From: a virus
Length of the DNA stretch: 32,514 bases
IMG/VR virus record: IMGVR_UViG_3300021959_000211
Span: 1 to 32,514 of that record
Strand: one strand, 5' to 3'
A program made the translations under genes and the position numbers. The notes below the pieces were generated by a model. The model was not told where the DNA came from. It was given only the letters and a program-made list of their open reading frames with translations, and ran no database searches. The stretch's first letter is position 1. Every line of letters begins with the position of its first letter. Shown piece by piece: positions 7,207-12,995 of the stretch.

Positions 7207-8162
7207 TAGCCATTTGGAATAATAATATAGTGAATCATTAATACGAGTCCCACACTTGCACCGAGGCCAATCATCATCTTCATAAAGTCACGAGTTACGA
7301 GTGGGAATACTTGTTTCATTTTAGTATTGTGAACGGTGGCAATAGCAAGCTCACGACCAGATAGAAGACCGACAAAGACCCAGGTCGTCGACATTGGAAT
7401 TGAATTGAGTTCCTTGAAGAAATAAAGAATGAGAAAATATGCAAAGTCGATAAAACAGGCCGAACGAATATATCGAGTTGTTGATTTTTCTAATACGATA
7501 TTTTGAATCTTACCGCCTCGTTCCTTAAACATCCAGGCAAGACCACCGACAAAGATAATACTGATAACGATCATCATATCCCATGGAACCTGTCGAGGCA
7601 GAAATACTGCAATATTTGCCATATCATGGCTCAGCCAAGTCCACCACAGTAGACCAGTTGTACCCCACTGAGCCACTCGCCAGTAAGGACGTGACCAATG
7701 GTCGCCGATCGGTTTCTTCTCGTCGATGACTCGGCTGATAATATGCCATAGAGCATAGGCTGCAATTGCCGCAACTGCATAACCCATGATAGATTTCATG
7801 AGCATTTTTTCAAGAACAAAAGTCGAGGCAAAAACGGATAGAACAAGGAAGGAGGTAGATACAGGAACACCAACACGTGTTAATACAAGCAGTATTGCCG
7901 GTGCAGCTGCATGATACCACTGTATTTCTTGAAATGGTATCTTAGTCAATCGACCATACGATATATCGCCACCATGAGTAAACCAACCAAACCACAGTGC
8001 CCATAATAAAACCGCTGATGCAGCGGCCCAAAGAATCTTATAATTAAAGCGTTCATTATTAGATGCAATCCAGGTACCGAGTGTCTGTACTGAATCGTTT
8101 GCAATAACTGAATAGGCGGCAAGCAAAAACCCGATAGCCATCCAAAGTGTGAGTTGGTCCAT
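7203..8162 (-). CDS. PHO4/PiT-like phosphate permease
   Basis: A 319-residue polytopic membrane protein with about eight to ten hydrophobic segments. It shows the internally repeated PiT signature: VIANDSVQTLGT near residues 19-30 and a diverged second copy HDMANIAVFL at 178-187. The paired motifs PVSTS (99-103) and PMSTT (255-259) also fit the family, which imports inorganic phosphate with Na+ or H+. It is shorter than cellular PiT proteins (about 400-500 residues). I chose the ATG at 8162, eight bases after GGAG, over a GTG at 8171. In a phage it could raise phosphate supply during infection, in line with the PhoH gene. Family match is by eye. Confidence 0.7.
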   Translation of the reverse strand: MDQLTLWMAIGFLLAAYSVIANDSVQTLGTWIASNNERFNYKILWAAASAVLLWALWFGWFTHGGDISYGRLTKIPFQEIQWYHAAAPAILLVLTRVGVPVSTSFLVLSVFASTFVLEKMLMKSIMGYAVAAIAAYALWHIISRVIDEKKPIGDHWSRPYWRVAQWGTTGLLWWTWLSHDMANIAVFLPRQVPWDMMIVISIIFVGGLAWMFKERGGKIQNIVLEKSTTRYIRSACFIDFAYFLILYFFKELNSIPMSTTWVFVGLLSGRELAIATVHNTKMKQVFPLVTRDFMKMMIGLGASVGLVLMIHYIIIPNGY

Positions 8163-8178
8163 GTGTGTCACTCCTTAC

Positions 8179-8208
8179 ATTATATATTATCGAATGACTG
8201 GATGTAAT
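8179..8208 (-). promoter_or_regulatory. Possible sigma70 promoter before the PHO4-like gene
   Basis: The minus strand has a perfect TATAAT (8184-8179) with ATTACA (8208-8203) 18 bases upstream, in the 52-base gap before the transporter gene. The -35 matches the consensus in four of six positions only. The -10 lies close to the ribosome site. Confidence 0.35.
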
Positions 8209-8214
8209 AAAACT

Positions 8215-8373
8215 TTAATCAATCAGGAGAAGATGTGAGGTTTTCTGCTGTGCCTCTTGTAGATCACAGGCAAACTCTCGTGATACCATACGGATAAATT
8301 CTTCCATATTTGGATTGTCGTTTTCTTGACGGAATGCTTGCCACATCCATTCGATTCTTGATTCGTCGTTCAT
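8215..8373 (-). CDS. Small acidic phage protein
   Basis: A 52-residue protein (MNDESRIEWMWQAFRQEN at the start) predicted to be all helical with no catalytic motif. The ATG at 8373 shares its last base with the stop codon of the nucleotidyltransferase-cupin gene (TAATG) and GAGAGG is upstream; a longer frame from 8403 lies inside that gene and is less likely. Family unknown. Confidence 0.65.
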   Translation of the reverse strand: MNDESRIEWMWQAFRQENDNPNMEEFIRMVSREFACDLQEAQQKTSHLLLID

Positions 8374-9143
8374 TATAGCCTCTCTATATCTGCTTCGATG
8401 CAATTATCGCCATATTGAATTTCGATAATTTTAACTAGTTCATTTGTCTTGTTACAGAGTTGATGCCACTGGTTTTTCTTAATATGGATAGACTGATGCT
8501 TCTCGAGCGTATCCAACAATTCAAGATCTGACGACGCATCAATTGTATACACGGTGGCAGTACCTTCGGATACGAACCAGTGTTCGGCTCGATCCTTATG
8601 CCGTTGCATACTGAGAGATGATCCTGGATTCACAACCAGTTCCTTCAGCTTCACCTCTGGGCTGTTTGATTGTAGCACCTTATAATAACCCCAAGAACGA
8701 TCGGTTCGTGGAGTCGACCATTCATTCAGAATCCAACTCGAGGAGTTCTTTTTAAAGTTACCGCCAACACCGTACATAAAACTAACAGTCGTGTCGTGCT
8801 TATAGAAATCTTCTTCTGGTGAGTTCAAAGCATCTCTATCGCCACCATTTGCAAAAACAACATCGCCGGCGCCGATGGATTGAGCATAGAAAATAGCTCC
8901 AGTTGCATTATCCTTTTGATCATCACCTATTACAGGAATAACTCGATCCACTACCTTGAGGTTACGAATAATCTCAACTCGTTCTTGATACGACATGAAT
9001 GGTTGCCCTTTCTTTCGAGTCAACCAGTCGTCCGAGTTCAATCCAACCCAAAGCCTGTCACCGAGTTTACGAGCTTCATTAAAATACAAAATATGACCAG
9101 AGTGTAAGGGATCGAAGCCACCAGTTACTATCACTGTTTTCAT
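8373..9143 (-). CDS. Nucleotidyltransferase-cupin fusion, sugar-nucleotide type
   Basis: A 256-residue two-domain protein. Residues 1-145 form a cytidylyltransferase-like domain with the HxGH-type motif GGFDPLHSGHI (8-18), like the adenylyl- or cytidylyltransferases RfaE2/HldE, TagD and PanC. The usual C-terminal ISSTxI motif is replaced by something like NSSSWIL. Residues about 155-256 form a cupin resembling the mannose-6-phosphate isomerase type II domain (RHKDRAEHWFVSEGTATV, then KKNQWHQLCN). It probably activates a sugar or polyol phosphate with a nucleotide and binds or reshapes the product. Its ATG overlaps the upstream stop (ATGA). Confidence 0.85.
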   Translation of the reverse strand: MKTVIVTGGFDPLHSGHILYFNEARKLGDRLWVGLNSDDWLTRKKGQPFMSYQERVEIIRNLKVVDRVIPVIGDDQKDNATGAIFYAQSIGAGDVVFANGGDRDALNSPEEDFYKHDTTVSFMYGVGGNFKKNSSSWILNEWSTPRTDRSWGYYKVLQSNSPEVKLKELVVNPGSSLSMQRHKDRAEHWFVSEGTATVYTIDASSDLELLDTLEKHQSIHIKKNQWHQLCNKTNELVKIIEIQYGDNCIEADIERL

Positions 9144-9415
9144 TTTTCTAAATCTTCAATCCTCTGCTCGAGTTCATCAATCTTTGCGGTGATCTTTGGA
9201 TATCTTTTTCTCCAAGCATCTTCCGGCTGTTCCAACCAGGTCAACCCCCAACGCTTTATGAGAAAGTCTATGATCTGATCAAACTTACCATAACCCCAAA
9301 GGCCGATCCGTGTCGTACTGAGATAGGCAAGACAGGCAGCTCCAGCAATTGAACCTGCAATACTTGTGTAAATCCACAGGCGATCAGATGCCATTCTTTC
9401 CATCATTTCCCACAT
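9140..9415 (-). CDS. Small membrane protein with C-terminal coiled coil
   Basis: A 91-residue protein with one transmembrane segment at about residues 13-33 (WIYTSIAGSIAGAACLAYL) and a heptad-like C-terminus (ITAKIDELEQRIEDLEK). This layout is common in phage spanin- or holin-adjacent proteins and in small T4-like membrane proteins, but no lipobox or lytic motif is visible. The ribosome site GAGGAG is inside a short hairpin (9421-9435), and a late-type promoter motif is just upstream. Confidence 0.75.
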   Translation of the reverse strand: MWEMMERMASDRLWIYTSIAGSIAGAACLAYLSTTRIGLWGYGKFDQIIDFLIKRWGLTWLEQPEDAWRKRYPKITAKIDELEQRIEDLEK

Positions 9416-9420
9416 AGGTT

Positions 9421-9443
9421 ACTCCTCTTTGGAGTATTTATTA
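9421..9443 (-). promoter_or_regulatory. Late-type promoter motif and ribosome-site hairpin
   Basis: On the minus strand TAATAAATA (9443-9435) matches the NATAAATA late pattern, followed at once by ACTCC-AAAGA-GGAGT (9435-9421), a five-base-pair hairpin whose 3' arm is the ribosome site of the gene at 9140-9415. The stem could limit translation unless unfolded. The stem is short, so its stability is doubtful. Confidence 0.35.
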
Positions 9444-9450
9444 TAAGGTA

Positions 9451-9600
9451 CTATCCCATGTTATCCTTCTCACCTGCTTCACCACAGATAAAGAAAGCGC
9501 CAGTCTTTTCAGACATTGCATGTTTGAGAATAGTCTCGTACTTCTCAACCTTCTTGCGAAGAAGCAGTACTTCTTCATAGTAATCCATCATATCAGGCAT
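9451..9600 (-). CDS. Small conserved phage protein with FICG.GEKD.MG motif
   Basis: A 49-residue protein: a helical N-terminal half (MDYYEEVLLLRKKVEKYETI) and a C-terminal FFICGEAGEKDNMG. I recall that motif, ending a short helical protein, from several T4-like phages. The ATG at 9600 directly follows the stop of the hexapeptide-repeat gene with no gap. A lone Cys in the motif gives no clear metal site. Function unknown. Confidence 0.7.
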   Translation of the reverse strand: MPDMMDYYEEVLLLRKKVEKYETILKHAMSEKTGAFFICGEAGEKDNMG

Positions 9601-10092
9601 TTATTCAATCTCAACCAGCTTGTATCGCTTGCCGTTCTCAACCAGCTTGTATCGCTTGCCGTTCATTTCAATGAACTTATCTTCCTTAACATCGTCTCCG
9701 GGCCAAGCAGTGTCAGAGACACAAGCATCACCAGAGACCCTCGCCTTGCCAGAGATCAGAGCACGGCCACAGACCCGAGCATTGCCAGCGACCTCAGCAT
9801 TGCCACAGACCCAAGCATCGTCATAGACCCAAGCATTGTCAAAGACCAGAGCATTGCTATAAACCCGAGCATTGTCAAAGACCTCAGCATTGCCATAGAC
9901 CTGAGCATTACCAAAGACCCGAGCATTGCCAGCGATCCGAGCATCACCATATACCCGAGCATTGCCAGCGACCCGAGCATCAGGACCAACATAAGCTGTA
10001 TCTGTTACTGTGGCTGTATCCGCTACCCAGCCACCTCCGTTGGGATGGTTATGACCCGGAACCGGACCGAATCCAAAATCAAAAGTAGTCAT
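9601..10092 (-). CDS. Hexapeptide-repeat left-handed beta-helix protein
   Basis: A 163-residue protein. From about residue 23 to 128 it is made of hexapeptide repeats of the type A-x-V-x-G-N (VYGDARIAGNARVFGNAQVY...), which fold as a left-handed beta-helix. Acyltransferases of this fold carry catalytic His residues in loops; none is visible here, so a structural or binding role is more likely than catalysis. The N-terminus (1-22) is Gly/Pro/His-rich (GPVPGHNHPNGGG). The C-terminus ends with a duplicated NGKRYKLVE encoded by a 27-base tandem repeat. Repeats in the DNA have an 18-base period, and the neighbours are small genes of unknown function. Confidence 0.85.
   Translation of the reverse strand: MTTFDFGFGPVPGHNHPNGGGWVADTATVTDTAYVGPDARVAGNARVYGDARIAGNARVFGNAQVYGNAEVFDNARVYSNALVFDNAWVYDDAWVCGNAEVAGNARVCGRALISGKARVSGDACVSDTAWPGDDVKEDKFIEMNGKRYKLVENGKRYKLVEIE
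9611..9664. repeat. 27-base tandem direct repeat, two copies
   Basis: Two exact, adjacent 27-base copies (9611-9637 and 9638-9664) lie at the 3' end of the hexapeptide-repeat gene. The unit is nine codons, so the frame is kept and the tail GKRYKLVE-N is doubled. Exact identity points to a recent slippage duplication. Confidence 0.9.
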
Positions 10093-10497
10093 TCATTTAA
10101 CCTCAACCATTTCGCCATTACGAACAACGTAGTATTTAACTTCACACATGCTTGCCCTAATGTATGCTCGACCGCCATCAATCATATTACCGTTCTCAAA
10201 CCGTTTATAATCATGACGATGGGCACTGTACTGTAGATCACCAGTATCATCTTCGACAAGTCCAAACTCTACAGATTCAATTCGATCTGCATTAGCAATC
10301 ATAAGATTGCCGTTATGGTATAGACCAAAATACCGATTACCGAACTGGGGGTGTGGAGTCTCTCTGTAAAAGATATCCATTGCTTGTGCCTCATCACCTA
10401 GCGCACTTGTACACACATAGGTAATGGGAACACCATCCTTCTTAGAGAAGATTTCACAAACCTTTTGAGTGTCAAATAGTGGTTCATGCTTGATCAT
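10093..10497 (-). CDS. Unknown phage protein
   Basis: A 134-residue protein that I do not recognise. The middle region (CTSALGDEAQAMDIFYRETPHP and YFGLYHNGNLMIANAD) looks like alternating beta strands. It is followed by the hexapeptide-repeat gene and its ATG overlaps the upstream stop (ATGA), so it belongs to a chain of four short, overlapping genes from 11093 down to 9601. No signal peptide or membrane segment. Confidence 0.75.
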   Translation of the reverse strand: MIKHEPLFDTQKVCEIFSKKDGVPITYVCTSALGDEAQAMDIFYRETPHPQFGNRYFGLYHNGNLMIANADRIESVEFGLVEDDTGDLQYSAHRHDYKRFENGNMIDGGRAYIRASMCEVKYYVVRNGEMVEVK

Positions 10498-10814
10498 TTA
10501 ATAATCCAATCCATGTTTAACCAGTCTGTGTCCTCTGGCATAAGTTCAACTTTGTCACCGTGCAGTTCTTTAAGTTCATTCCAGGTATGAACAATGTTCA
10601 TGCGTAGAGTATAACTCTCCTTGCCACAGCTATAGCAACTACCAGTTGATCCATAGAAGTTAAATCTATCACCAGCATCCTCTACACGAGTAATACCACT
10701 GTTCATGCGCCAACAATCGCCAGTGAGGTATCCACCACTCCAGCCTGCGAGCACACGATAATGTGGATCATCACCACCAATCTTAATTACTACCCAATTG
10801 TCCGGATTATACAT
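10494..10814 (-). CDS. Conserved phage protein, CxxC-containing
   Basis: A 106-residue protein beginning MYNPDNWVVIKIGGDDPHYR and containing YGSTGSCYSCGKESY near 54-68. The 'W.V.K......Y.VLA.W.GGYL' N-terminus followed by 'SGITRVE..GD...F.G.SGS.Y.C' is a pattern I remember from T4-like phages. The single C-x2-C pair could join a metal site with another chain, but no second pair is present. The ribosome site AGGTGAT is duplicated in the DNA just upstream (10819-10840). Confidence 0.8.
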   Translation of the reverse strand: MYNPDNWVVIKIGGDDPHYRVLAGWSGGYLTGDCWRMNSGITRVEDAGDRFNFYGSTGSCYSCGKESYTLRMNIVHTWNELKELHGDKVELMPEDTDWLNMDWIIK

Positions 10815-10818
10815 CTTC

Positions 10819-10840
10819 TATCACCTCATTATCACCTCAT
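10819..10840. repeat. 11-base tandem repeat containing the ribosome site
   Basis: TATCACCTCAT occurs twice in tandem (10819-10829, 10830-10840). On the minus strand it supplies the AGGTGAT ribosome site of the gene at 10494-10814 twice, and forms the last codons of the gene upstream. Confidence 0.8.
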
Positions 10841-11093
10841 ACTTTTCCACATCATCAACATCCTCTAAAAAATATGTAATATACTGAAAGGCTTCCTCGG
10901 CTTCTTCTTTTGTAATACCTTCATAGTGTTCAAGAACCGTTTCCGCTGTCCATGTGTTTAGTTCTTCATAGGTCCAGTCTTTGGTTTGTGACATATCCGC
11001 CCACAAACAAAAAACTTCATCCTCTTTGCGTTTAGCATCACTAGTACCCCAAAAAGCATACCAAGTTCCGTTACTCCAACGACTATAACTCAT
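10821..11093 (-). CDS. Unknown acidic phage protein
   Basis: A 90-residue protein with an aromatic N-terminus (MSYSRWSNGTWYAFWGTSD) and an acidic helical C-terminal half (TKEEAEEAFQYITYFLED). It probably folds as a small alpha/beta domain. GGGA lies seven bases before the ATG at 11093. It is followed closely by the CxxC protein. I do not know the family. Confidence 0.7.
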   Translation of the reverse strand: MSYSRWSNGTWYAFWGTSDAKRKEDEVFCLWADMSQTKDWTYEELNTWTAETVLEHYEGITKEEAEEAFQYITYFLEDVDDVEKYEVIMR

Positions 11094-11096
11094 TGC

Positions 11097-11810
11097 TTAA
11101 TCCCATAAGTTCTCATAGTATTTGCCAAACAAACGGAAACCATTTGAAATACGTGCTTGATACTTCTTGCGACCTTCCCAGTCATACACTTTGGTGTCGT
11201 TAGGTCCACGAACCATTTCGCTCATGCCGCCTTCCAGTTGCTTCCATTGTAGATCGCTTTCACCAGTTTCAAACTGATCTTCCCAGCCATCATTGACCTT
11301 GCTGTCAAACGCAAAGATCATTTCGTCCAGCACCCAATCCCAGCGTTCAAAGTGTGTGCTGTCAGTTTCACCGTTGTCTTTTTCTTTCTTGGTCTGCTTC
11401 TTAGGATGCAGTTCCTTAGGAACATCCGTTAGATCCACATAAGGAGCACCGTGCTTGGTTTCTTTTAGTTGCTTGAGCATAGGTAGGATAATGTGAGCAA
11501 GTGTATCGTCCATGCTCCAAGTATCCCATCGATCAATATGTATTTCAATCTTACGCTTCTTCTTGCTGTCAATCCAACTTAGAAACTTATACAACCAAGT
11601 GTGCGGACGATCTCCCCACTTGTGAATGTCACCTACTGTAGGTTCTGGCTCTACGCTACCGTGAGCAAGCCATTCACCGAACTTGTGAACACGATCTGCG
11701 GTGTGTGGAAATCCGTGTTCGTCCTTTTCCTTTGGCACCCAGAACATCAACAGTTCTGCTAATTGATATGGCCCAAAATAATTTTTATAAGGTCCTAGTT
11801 TAATCTTCAT
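11097..11810 (-). CDS. Conserved phage protein with W.MDDTLAHIILPMLKQLK motif
   Basis: A 237-residue protein with a strongly conserved-looking centre: RKIEIHIDRWDTWSMDDTLA, then HIILPMLKQLKETKHGAP and VDLTDVP (about residues 86-130). I remember this series from conserved proteins of T4-like marine phages and of other large myoviruses, with no established function. A basic stretch (KKQTKKEKD, about 136-144) follows. Its ATG at 11810 lies inside the 3' end of a small gene in another frame. Surface composition suggests a soluble, cytoplasmic or virion protein. Confidence 0.8.
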   Translation of the reverse strand: MKIKLGPYKNYFGPYQLAELLMFWVPKEKDEHGFPHTADRVHKFGEWLAHGSVEPEPTVGDIHKWGDRPHTWLYKFLSWIDSKKKRKIEIHIDRWDTWSMDDTLAHIILPMLKQLKETKHGAPYVDLTDVPKELHPKKQTKKEKDNGETDSTHFERWDWVLDEMIFAFDSKVNDGWEDQFETGESDLQWKQLEGGMSEMVRGPNDTKVYDWEGRKKYQARISNGFRLFGKYYENLWD

Positions 11811-11958
11811 AACTTACCACCCTTACATTTTTTTCTTTGCCCTTGAGTCGCCACACGGAGGCGGCCTGTTCTGCCTGTTCAAAGGTTTCGTATAGTTCGG
11901 GCATTAGATCCCAGCAGTTATCCGTTTGTTCGGTAACGTAGATCCAACCATTGGTCAA
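11800..11958 (-). CDS. Small ORF of 52 residues, TTG start likely
   Basis: An open frame of 52 codons with protein-like composition (TNGWIYVTEQTDNCWDLMPE, then a helical AEQAASVWRLKGKEKNVRV tail). No ATG lies at its beginning; a TTG at 11958 is the likeliest start and there is no clear ribosome site. It overlaps the start of the 237-residue gene by 11 bases and the C-terminal codons of the broken gene at 11918-12076. The start may once have been further upstream and been cut off by the inverted duplication at 11970-12017. Confidence 0.45.
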   Translation of the reverse strand: MTNGWIYVTEQTDNCWDLMPELYETFEQAEQAASVWRLKGKEKNVRVVSYED

Positions 11959-12076
11959 AATTGTTCATACGATAAGCGTCCTTTATAAGGGACGCTTATC
12001 GACGTCGATAAGCGTCCTTTAGCTCATCAATAACAATATTATCGCAATCTTCAACTCTGAGTGTAATCGTTTTCAT
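11918..12076 (-). pseudogene. Small phage gene interrupted by a 36-base inverted duplication
   Basis: From the ATG at 12076 the frame reads MKTITLRVEDCDNIVIDELK then DAYRRR and a TAA at 11998-11996. The beginning is one I recall from small T4-like phage proteins. In the same frame, after the palindromic insert, KDAYR is repeated and the frame goes on MNNFDQWLDLRYRTNG to a stop at 11918. Removing exactly 36 bases (one copy of the direct repeat plus the inverted arm) restores a continuous 40-codon gene. The insert keeps the frame but brings a stop codon. It is either a broken gene or, more speculatively, one read by ribosome bypassing. Confidence 0.6.
11970..12017. repeat. Three-arm inverted and direct repeat
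   Basis: The 12-base unit CGATAAGCGTCC occurs at 11970-11981, inverted at 11990-12001, and direct again at 12006-12017. The last two form a perfect 28-base palindrome (11990-12017) and the first two a 12-base-pair hairpin with an 8-base loop. The two hairpins share the middle arm and exclude each other. The order is what a template switch during replication leaves. It cuts the small gene at 11918-12076. Confidence 0.9.
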
Positions 12077-12293
12077 TTTCTTTCCTCATTGCATGATATT
12101 CTTTGCAGAGGTCTTCAAACATATTAAAGACCTTTTGGAATCTCATATTATATATAGTCTCCAGTCCAATAAGGGCATTTACAATATCGTCGGTGGACAT
12201 ATCTGTTTCCATGACATTCTCGCCGAGAAGTTGAAGGTCATCTACAACATGCCAAGCATTCATAATCTCTTGTTCAAGATCAAATATTTTCAT
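12051..12293 (-). CDS. Conserved small phage protein
   Basis: An 80-residue, helical, acidic protein beginning MKIFDLEQEIMNAWHVVDDL with a later MRFQKVFNMFEDLCKEYH. I remember this series from a conserved protein of T4-like marine phages that is usually present once and has no known function. Its ATG overlaps the stop of the upstream frame (ATGA), and its 3' end overlaps the beginning of the broken gene by 26 bases, so this stretch was once a tight operon. Confidence 0.8.
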   Translation of the reverse strand: MKIFDLEQEIMNAWHVVDDLQLLGENVMETDMSTDDIVNALIGLETIYNMRFQKVFNMFEDLCKEYHAMRKENENDYTQS

Positions 12294-12421
12294 CCTCGCC
12301 TCATCCTTGCAACTTCTTCGGCACTCTTCTTGTTACGAATCGGCACTGCATTGGACTTGTGCATCTGTGCGATACCCATAATCTCTGTGCCGGTATAGAC
12401 CTTCTCTTCTTTCTTTGCCAT
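12290..12421 (-). CDS. C-terminal part of split phage gene (YTG..I.GIA.MHKSN motif)
   Basis: A 43-codon frame from an ATG at 12421: MAKKEEKVYTGTEIMGIAQM, then HKSNAVPIRNKK and AEEVARMRRG. I recall this exact ending (YTG.....IA.MHKSN.VP......A..IA.MRR) as the C-terminus of a longer conserved phage protein whose N-terminus ends in HE.FL...G. Here that N-terminus is found just upstream, beyond two tRNA genes. The ATG may allow this part to be made alone, although no strong ribosome site precedes it. The frame is also open through both tRNAs to the N-terminal part. Confidence 0.65.
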   Translation of the reverse strand: MAKKEEKVYTGTEIMGIAQMHKSNAVPIRNKKSAEEVARMRRG

Positions 12422-12440
12422 TGATGGGTCATAGAAAACT

Positions 12441-12517
12441 TGGTCGGAGCGGGAGGATTCGAACCTCCGATCTCCACATCCCAAATGTGGCGGATTACCA
12501 GACTTTCCTACGCTCCG
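12441..12517 (-). tRNA. tRNA-Pro (UGG)
   Basis: A 77-base cloverleaf with all parts visible: acceptor CGGAGCG pairing with CGCTCCG, anticodon stem CCACA/TGTGG around loop TTTGGGA (anticodon UGG, Pro), T-stem GGAGG/CCTCC with loop TTCGAAT, discriminator A and an encoded CCA. It is five bases from the tRNA-Arg gene and lies inside the frame of a split phage gene. It would help reading CCA and CCG/CCU codons. Confidence 0.97.
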
Positions 12518-12522
12518 TGAAT

Positions 12523-12600
12523 TGGCGATCCCGGCAGGACTCGAACCTGCGACCTGCGGTTTAGAAGACCGCTGCTCTGATCCAACTGAGCTACGGGACC
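12523..12600 (-). tRNA. tRNA-Arg (UCU)
   Basis: A 78-base cloverleaf: acceptor GGTCCCG with CGGGATC (one G-U pair), D-arm TAGCTCAGTTGGATCAGAGC, anticodon stem GCGGT/ACCGC around CTTCTAA (anticodon UCU, Arg), T-stem GCAGG/CCTGC with TTCGAGT, discriminator G and an encoded CCA. It decodes AGA and AGG, common supplements in phages with lower G+C than their host. It lies directly against the N-terminal part of the split gene. Confidence 0.97.
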
Positions 12601-12656
12601 CGATACCCATACGTTTGAGAAACTTCTCGTGTTCTTTTTCAGCCGCAATGAGTGAT

Positions 12657-12848
12657 TTAGTCTTGTTCTTCTTTTTGCGCTTTTTGGTGCTCGTTGTCGA
12701 GTAATACACCGGAAGAAGATGCATGCCGCTCATTTTGTAAAAACTCCCACAAGATCTGGTACAGAGTACCGAGTTCCTCATTATCAATAGCTTCAGAGAT
12801 CCTCGGATCCCTTACCCATCTTTCATATTCTAAACTATGAATTTTCAA
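12657..12848 (-). CDS. Small ORF, unknown
   Basis: A 63-codon frame (KIHSLEYERWVRDPRISEAI, then LGTLYQILWEFLQNERHASS) with protein-like composition in its first 45 residues and a charged tail. It has only a TTG start at 12848, just after the stop of the upstream gene, so translation would depend on reinitiation. It overlaps the start of the split gene in another frame. Family unknown. Confidence 0.45.
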   Translation of the reverse strand: MKIHSLEYERWVRDPRISEAIDNEELGTLYQILWEFLQNERHASSSGVLLDNEHQKAQKEEQD

Positions 12849-12851
12849 AAG

Positions 12852-12995
12852 TCAATTCATTCTATCAAATTTTTTGACAAGAGCACAATATACCGATTCC
12901 CAGTATAATACACCCCACTCCGAACCAGACTTTTTACAGTTATCACGAGCAAGAATGGCATTATCGATTAGACGTACTGCTGCATCACGAGTCAT
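12852..12995 (-). CDS. Small phage protein of 47 residues
   Basis: A short gene starting MTRDAAVRLIDNAILARDNC and containing SGSEWGVLYWESVYCALV. The ATG at 12995 overlaps the stop of the upstream gene (ATGA) with AGGA upstream, so it is translationally coupled and probably real despite its size. Helical N-terminus, no known motif. Confidence 0.65.
   Translation of the reverse strand: MTRDAAVRLIDNAILARDNCKKSGSEWGVLYWESVYCALVKKFDRMN

Larger units (their letters stand above)
12290..12733 (-). pseudogene. Conserved phage gene split by two tRNA genes, frame still open
   Basis: From an ATG at 12733 (GGGAG upstream) the frame reads a basic stretch KKRKKKNKTKSLIAAEKEHE and FLKRMGIG, then runs without a stop through both tRNA genes (12600-12441) and into the YTGTEIMGIAQMHKSNAVP part ending at 12290. 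N- and C-terminal parts correspond to one protein in other phages as I remember it. The tRNA-encoded middle (about 50 codons) is not expected in that protein. The tRNAs seem to have been inserted in frame, giving either two fragments or a fusion with a tRNA-derived linker. Confidence 0.5.

Noticed and set aside
9700-9992. CRISPR-like array of short repeats
   Set aside because: The repeats have an 18-base period with no spacers and encode hexapeptides of a beta-helix protein; they are coding repeats.
9601-10092. Acyltransferase of the hexapeptide family
   Set aside because: No catalytic His in a loop and no CoA-site extension can be seen.
9520-10236. Long plus-strand frame of 238 codons over the hexapeptide gene
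   Set aside because: It is the antisense shadow of a repetitive gene; its Ser/Asp/Pro repeats only mirror the minus-strand repeat, and it crosses three real genes.
11970-12017. Transcription terminator
   Set aside because: The hairpin is strong but has no U-tract on either strand, and it lies within a coding frame.
12290-12787. A single ordinary 165-residue protein
   Set aside because: Its middle third is made of two perfect tRNA genes, so it is better described as a split gene; the part upstream of 12733 also overlaps another frame.
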